From Candidatus Hydrogenedentota bacterium (GTDB lineage Bacteria; Hydrogenedentota; Hydrogenedentia; Hydrogenedentales; SLHB01): DNA of 9,101 nt. Positions 6,072 through 9,101 of this stretch are shown piece after piece (position 1 is the first letter of the stretch; each line of letters begins with the position of its first letter). The stretch covers positions 1 to 9,101 of the forward strand of contig JAHDWY010000132.1 in the NCBI GenBank assembly GCA_023384315.1, written 5' to 3'. Under the pieces are notes generated by a model. That model made no database searches and was not told the DNA's origin. It saw only the letters and a program-made list of their open reading frames with translations. The translations under genes were made by a program, and so were the position numbers.

Positions 6072-8039
6072 TTAAGCGCCGCACGCAATTACAGTTGTGA
6101 GGATCGTGTTTGCTGCGTCCAGGGTATCGTTGGGCCGGGCGCCCTTCGGTCGCAGCAACAGGGTGCGCAAGGGGTCCCTCAACGCCTCCAATCCCCTTGG
6201 ATTGTCGCGCCAAATGAACGCGAGGTTGAGGGCGGTCTGCAATCCCTCGGCCAGAGGAAGTCCTTCGATCTTCGCAAGGGCGTTTCTGGCCGGAATTTCC
6301 CACCGGGGGTCGTCAAGCGGGAGGATGCCTGCCGCCCAGAATGGGAGCGGATCGTCCGTTATCCACTGGCCATCCGACGACAACGCCCGGGTCTTCAGGA
6401 CCCGCTCCAGCTCGGTAACGCGGCGAGCCCATTCCGGCCGCTCGTTGCCGGTTTCCAGCGCCAAAACGGAAGCGCTACTGAGACCAAGGCGGCACGCAAT
6501 GAGAAACTCGGCCGTGTCCCGTTCTTTCAGACGTTGGGGGTCGAAGGAATACGGCGTCGCGCCCGACGGATCGGACCGGAACATCAGAAATGTGGCCAAG
6601 CGTTCGACCATGGGCCATGTCTGCTCCAGAAAAGCACCCTTTGCTTCAGCGTCCAGGAACCCTGCGTGCTGATCGATTGCCCAAAGCAGCCAGCCAACGG
6701 ACGTGCCGTCAAGGACAACGCGAGGCAGCCCGTCGGAGCCATCGCCGTGCAGGGCGGCGGGAAGTGAACCGGCCGGCATGCCGGGCCGGTCCGTCGTGCG
6801 TACGTTGGAGAGCAAAAACGATAAATGCCGCTCCGCCATTTCGGTCAATCCCAGGTAATCCAGCGCCAGGCCTGCCCAGACACTGTGGCGCGGGTGGTCC
6901 AGCGACAGCAAGGGCTGCGAACCCGGCGCACGAATAATGGCGCCGCTCTCCTGGCTGGTGGCGATGGATATCGTGGTCAAGGCTTGCACCAGCGGTTCTC
7001 TGAACTCGGGAAAACGGGGCGAAACCTGAAGTGCAGCGCCCGCGAGCACAGGCGCCCACGCCGACTCCGTCTCGGCCCGCAGGCTGGCGTATCCCGTGTC
7101 GATTGCATAAGCCAAGGTCGCCTCGACCTCTTTTCGCGTCGAACCGAACGCCAGGTACAGAACGGCGTATCGCTCGCGCTCCGCGGTCTCCAGATTGGGC
7201 AGAGCGGCGGAGACGCAATCACCGGCCACGGAAAGGGAAGGAGGCAAATCCTCGAACGCAAAGGGGAGCCGGCCAGCCGGCATATCCGAGTTGGAAAAGC
7301 AGCGCGCAACGGAATGCCCCGCGGCGAAACGGTAGGCAATCCAGACTCCCTCCCGCTGAAGCGCTTCCGGCGTGGGCGACTCATGCTGGAGCGCCCAACG
7401 CCGCGCCGCGAGCCAATCGTGCGATGTTAATCCGGCCGGCCGAACGTGATAGACGGTTGCCCCTTCGACAAAGGACGCGAAATCCGTCGCACCCGCGCGA
7501 AGGAACTCGAGGAACGGGACTTCCGGGATTGCTGCGGTCGCCGGTGCGGCGTCGGCCAGGAGAACGAGGTCGCCATCAACTGCCGTTGAGATAGCCACGC
7601 GGGACACGAGCAGGTCGTACTCGGAATGAACGAAGCTCTCTTGGACGATTGATCCCGGAATACCCGCAATCGTACACTGCGTCCGCACGAACGGGCCTCC
7701 CTCGGAAACGGTTTGCGCAACCACTTCATAGTCGCTGCCGTCCAACCATTCGACGACATCACCGGTGCGGATTCCCCACACGAGCCCGTGGCCTCCTTCG
7801 CCGGGGCCGTCAGGCGTCGGGGCGTTGAGGTGGTTGGCATACCCCGGGCCCGGCCAACAGCAGGCCGCGATCCGGCCGTACGCATCCACACCAATGGTCA
7901 GCCGTCCGTTGCCTGAAATGGTTCGGCAGACAGGCGGCCCGCCGAGCGTCTCAAGGAATCCATAGGGTGCCGCAAGGCAGGGGAACGCGAGGACCAGGAC
8001 CAGCCACGCACCCGCGCGGGGCCGGAAACTAGTCCTCAT
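6072..8039 (-). CDS. Secreted six-hairpin glycosidase-like (GH15-related) protein
   Basis: This 655-aa protein has a Sec signal peptide (basic RPR, hydrophobic LVLVLAFPCLA, likely cut near residue 23-24). A beta-rich domain follows. It opens with GNGRLTIGVDAYGRIAACCW (43-62), which resembles the GNG...D..G.I...CWP opening of GH15 and related enzymes. From about 345 onward it is helical, as in (alpha/alpha)6 barrels. SVWAGLALDYLG (386-397) sits where GH15 has W-x-R-D. DGTSVGWLLWAIDQHAG (444-460) corresponds to the DGTG...WA segment. The region 495-530 aligns with the stretch around the catalytic WE(E), but only K505-E506-R507 is seen. The W-R-D pair and a clear acid/base pair are missing, so activity is doubtful. 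ATG 8039 was chosen because it starts a clean signal peptide and overlaps the upstream gene by 11 nt; the longer in-frame start at 8210 adds 57 residues with no coding character. Confidence 0.75.
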   Translation of the reverse strand: MRTSFRPRAGAWLVLVLAFPCLAAPYGFLETLGGPPVCRTISGNGRLTIGVDAYGRIAACCWPGPGYANHLNAPTPDGPGEGGHGLVWGIRTGDVVEWLDGSDYEVVAQTVSEGGPFVRTQCTIAGIPGSIVQESFVHSEYDLLVSRVAISTAVDGDLVLLADAAPATAAIPEVPFLEFLRAGATDFASFVEGATVYHVRPAGLTSHDWLAARRWALQHESPTPEALQREGVWIAYRFAAGHSVARCFSNSDMPAGRLPFAFEDLPPSLSVAGDCVSAALPNLETAERERYAVLYLAFGSTRKEVEATLAYAIDTGYASLRAETESAWAPVLAGAALQVSPRFPEFREPLVQALTTISIATSQESGAIIRAPGSQPLLSLDHPRHSVWAGLALDYLGLTEMAERHLSFLLSNVRTTDRPGMPAGSLPAALHGDGSDGLPRVVLDGTSVGWLLWAIDQHAGFLDAEAKGAFLEQTWPMVERLATFLMFRSDPSGATPYSFDPQRLKERDTAEFLIACRLGLSSASVLALETGNERPEWARRVTELERVLKTRALSSDGQWITDDPLPFWAAGILPLDDPRWEIPARNALAKIEGLPLAEGLQTALNLAFIWRDNPRGLEALRDPLRTLLLRPKGARPNDTLDAANTILTTVIACGA

Positions 8040-9101
8040 GAGACGAATCGGGTTCGAACAGCATTCCATCGAGTTCGATCCATCCATCCGCGAGCACGAT
8101 GCCGTCCACGCGCAAAGTTCCGAGTGTGCCAATTGAATCGAGAATCGGGATAACCTTCTGTTGCACCTCCGCGCCGCTTGTTTCAGGCCAGAGTCCGCGG
8201 GACGCTGCATTCAGAACGACGTCCAGTGCAATGGCTGCAGCGTGGGCCCAGGACACCCGAAGCGTGGCATCCACGTTCGGCGCAGTCGTAGGACCTGCCG
8301 TCAGTGTGCCGGCGAGGGCCGCCATGGCCGGTTCGTTCAGCGTAGCGATGTAGTCGTGGCCGTAGCGCCCAAGGCATGGGGACAGGTTTTCGCCCAGCCA
8401 GGGGTAATACACACCGGGTTCGCCCTGCCATTCGTAATCGACGGCGAGCAGCCCGTCAAAGATCGGCCGTAAGGGATGATTTCCTGTAACCGGCGCGTCC
8501 TCACGCATGACGAGTGCGAGGTCGGGAATGGGGACGAATCCCGATACTTCCGCACCACGTAGGGCGAGGCTGAACTGCGTCGCATGACTATCCCAGCCGG
8601 AAGGAAGGGGCTGCAGGTCCCAGTGGTGCAGGGCTTCCCGCAGGGCAGTTTTCGATTCTATCCAGGGTTCGAATTGTTCAAGCGCAGCATCAGCGACCAG
8701 GCCCACGGTTTGGAGGTCGTCCCAGCTTCGCACCGTCAGTGCCGCGGCGGGAGGGGAAGGCCACGCGTTCGTTAAACTCAGGGGTACGGCGCCGTCCAGG
8801 AGTGCCAGCTTAACGCGACCGTCGACCGGAAGCGCGGGACCAGTCGAAACGCGCAGGTAGCCTTCGTGGTCACCGAACCAATGGAACGCCAGGTCGCCCT
8901 CCGCACCGGAACGCAGTGTTGTCCGCACGCCACGCTGGACGCAGGCCTGCACATATGCGCGATCGCGTGAAAACACGAGGAACCCGTCGCGCCACGCATA
9001 GCTAATGTCATTGAATTCACCGATCCCGGATTCATCGGCGCCGAGCCACAGCGGCTGCACGACGTAGGCCGCGGCGCGCAGTAGGATGCCCGGATACACA
9101 C
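8029..9101 (-). CDS. Unrecognised protein, 5' end beyond the window
   Basis: About 357 C-terminal codons are visible and the true start lies right of the window. The GTG at 9099 opens mid-domain with no hydrophobic leader, so I do not take it as the start. The visible part is a soluble alternation of short strands and helices. It includes WRDGFLVFSRDRAYVQA near the visible start, LPSGWDSHATQFSLALRG in the middle, and VDGIVLADGWIELDGMLFEP at the C-terminus. This layout recalls secreted DUF3352-type proteins, which end in similar strand-rich segments, but I cannot confirm that. It shares an 11-nt overlap with the secreted glycosidase-like gene downstream, so the two are probably coexpressed and may act together in the periplasm or at the cell surface. 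Confidence 0.7.
   Translation of the reverse strand, partial: VYPGILLRAAAYVVQPLWLGADESGIGEFNDISYAWRDGFLVFSRDRAYVQACVQRGVRTTLRSGAEGDLAFHWFGDHEGYLRVSTGPALPVDGRVKLALLDGAVPLSLTNAWPSPPAAALTVRSWDDLQTVGLVADAALEQFEPWIESKTALREALHHWDLQPLPSGWDSHATQFSLALRGAEVSGFVPIPDLALVMREDAPVTGNHPLRPIFDGLLAVDYEWQGEPGVYYPWLGENLSPCLGRYGHDYIATLNEPAMAALAGTLTAGPTTAPNVDATLRVSWAHAAAIALDVVLNAASRGLWPETSGAEVQQKVIPILDSIGTLGTLRVDGIVLADGWIELDGMLFEPDSSHED

Noticed and set aside
6055..6082. Hairpin at the stop of the glycosidase-like gene as an intrinsic terminator
   Set aside because: The GCGGC/GCCGC stem is only five perfect base pairs, overlaps the stop codon, and is not followed by a T-run on the minus strand.
5810..6100. Plus-strand open frame of 96 codons covering the intergenic region
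   Set aside because: No ribosome binding site and no domain. It runs into the antisense of the glycosidase-like gene, and the gap carries promoter features instead.
6036..6767. Plus-strand open frame of 243 codons
   Set aside because: It is antisense to the 3' part of the glycosidase-like gene, with no recognisable motif or ribosome binding site.
8040..8210. 57-residue N-terminal extension of the glycosidase-like gene
   Set aside because: It would overlap the upstream gene by more than 180 bp, has Arg/Cys/Ser-rich translation, and would bury a clean signal peptide that begins at 8039.

Overview
The window looks like GC-rich bacterial chromosome. Every gene I can support lies on the minus strand, so the map is best read from right to left. 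The gene set suggests a free-living bacterium of the Planctomycetota/Hydrogenedentota/Lentisphaerota type. It combines an RDD protein with a GYF_2 domain, B-box-like zinc-finger membrane proteins, and a DUF4129/DUF4350 pair. No rRNA or other phylogenetic marker is present, so this placement is inference. I see no mobile element, CRISPR array, tRNA or rRNA.

Right part (9101 to 6072): two overlapping genes form the end of one transcription unit. The first is a 5'-truncated, unrecognised protein (8029-9101). It overlaps by 11 nt a secreted six-hairpin-glycosidase-like protein (6072-8039). That protein keeps the GH15-like scaffold motifs but appears to have lost the W-R-D signature, so it may be a non-catalytic relative.

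Intergenic stretch (5812-6071): it holds a good sigma70-type promoter reading leftward (TTGAGA, 17 bp, TATTCT), a perfect 10-bp palindrome over the -10/start-site area, and a leader of about 170 nt.

Left part (5811 to 1): six tightly packed genes, with a largest gap of 10 bp and several stop/start overlaps. In order they encode: (1) a GYF_2 + zinc ribbon + RDD membrane protein, apparently starting at a rare ATT codon; (2) a zinc-ribbon + B-box-like two-helix membrane protein; (3) a polytopic membrane protein with a PH-like N-terminus; (4) a short B-box-like single-helix protein whose finger has exactly the Cys/His spacing of protein 2; (5) a 590-aa DUF4129 protein with an extra polytopic N-terminal half and an internal signal-peptide-like segment at the join; (6) a DUF4350 protein running off the left edge. 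DUF4129 and DUF4350 genes commonly sit beside a MoxR AAA+ ATPase and a DUF58 protein. The likely reading is a MoxR-type envelope module whose ATPase lies left of position 1, decorated here with several cytosolic zinc-finger and adaptor domains on membrane anchors. That zinc-finger-rich layout is the best candidate in this window for an under-described system.
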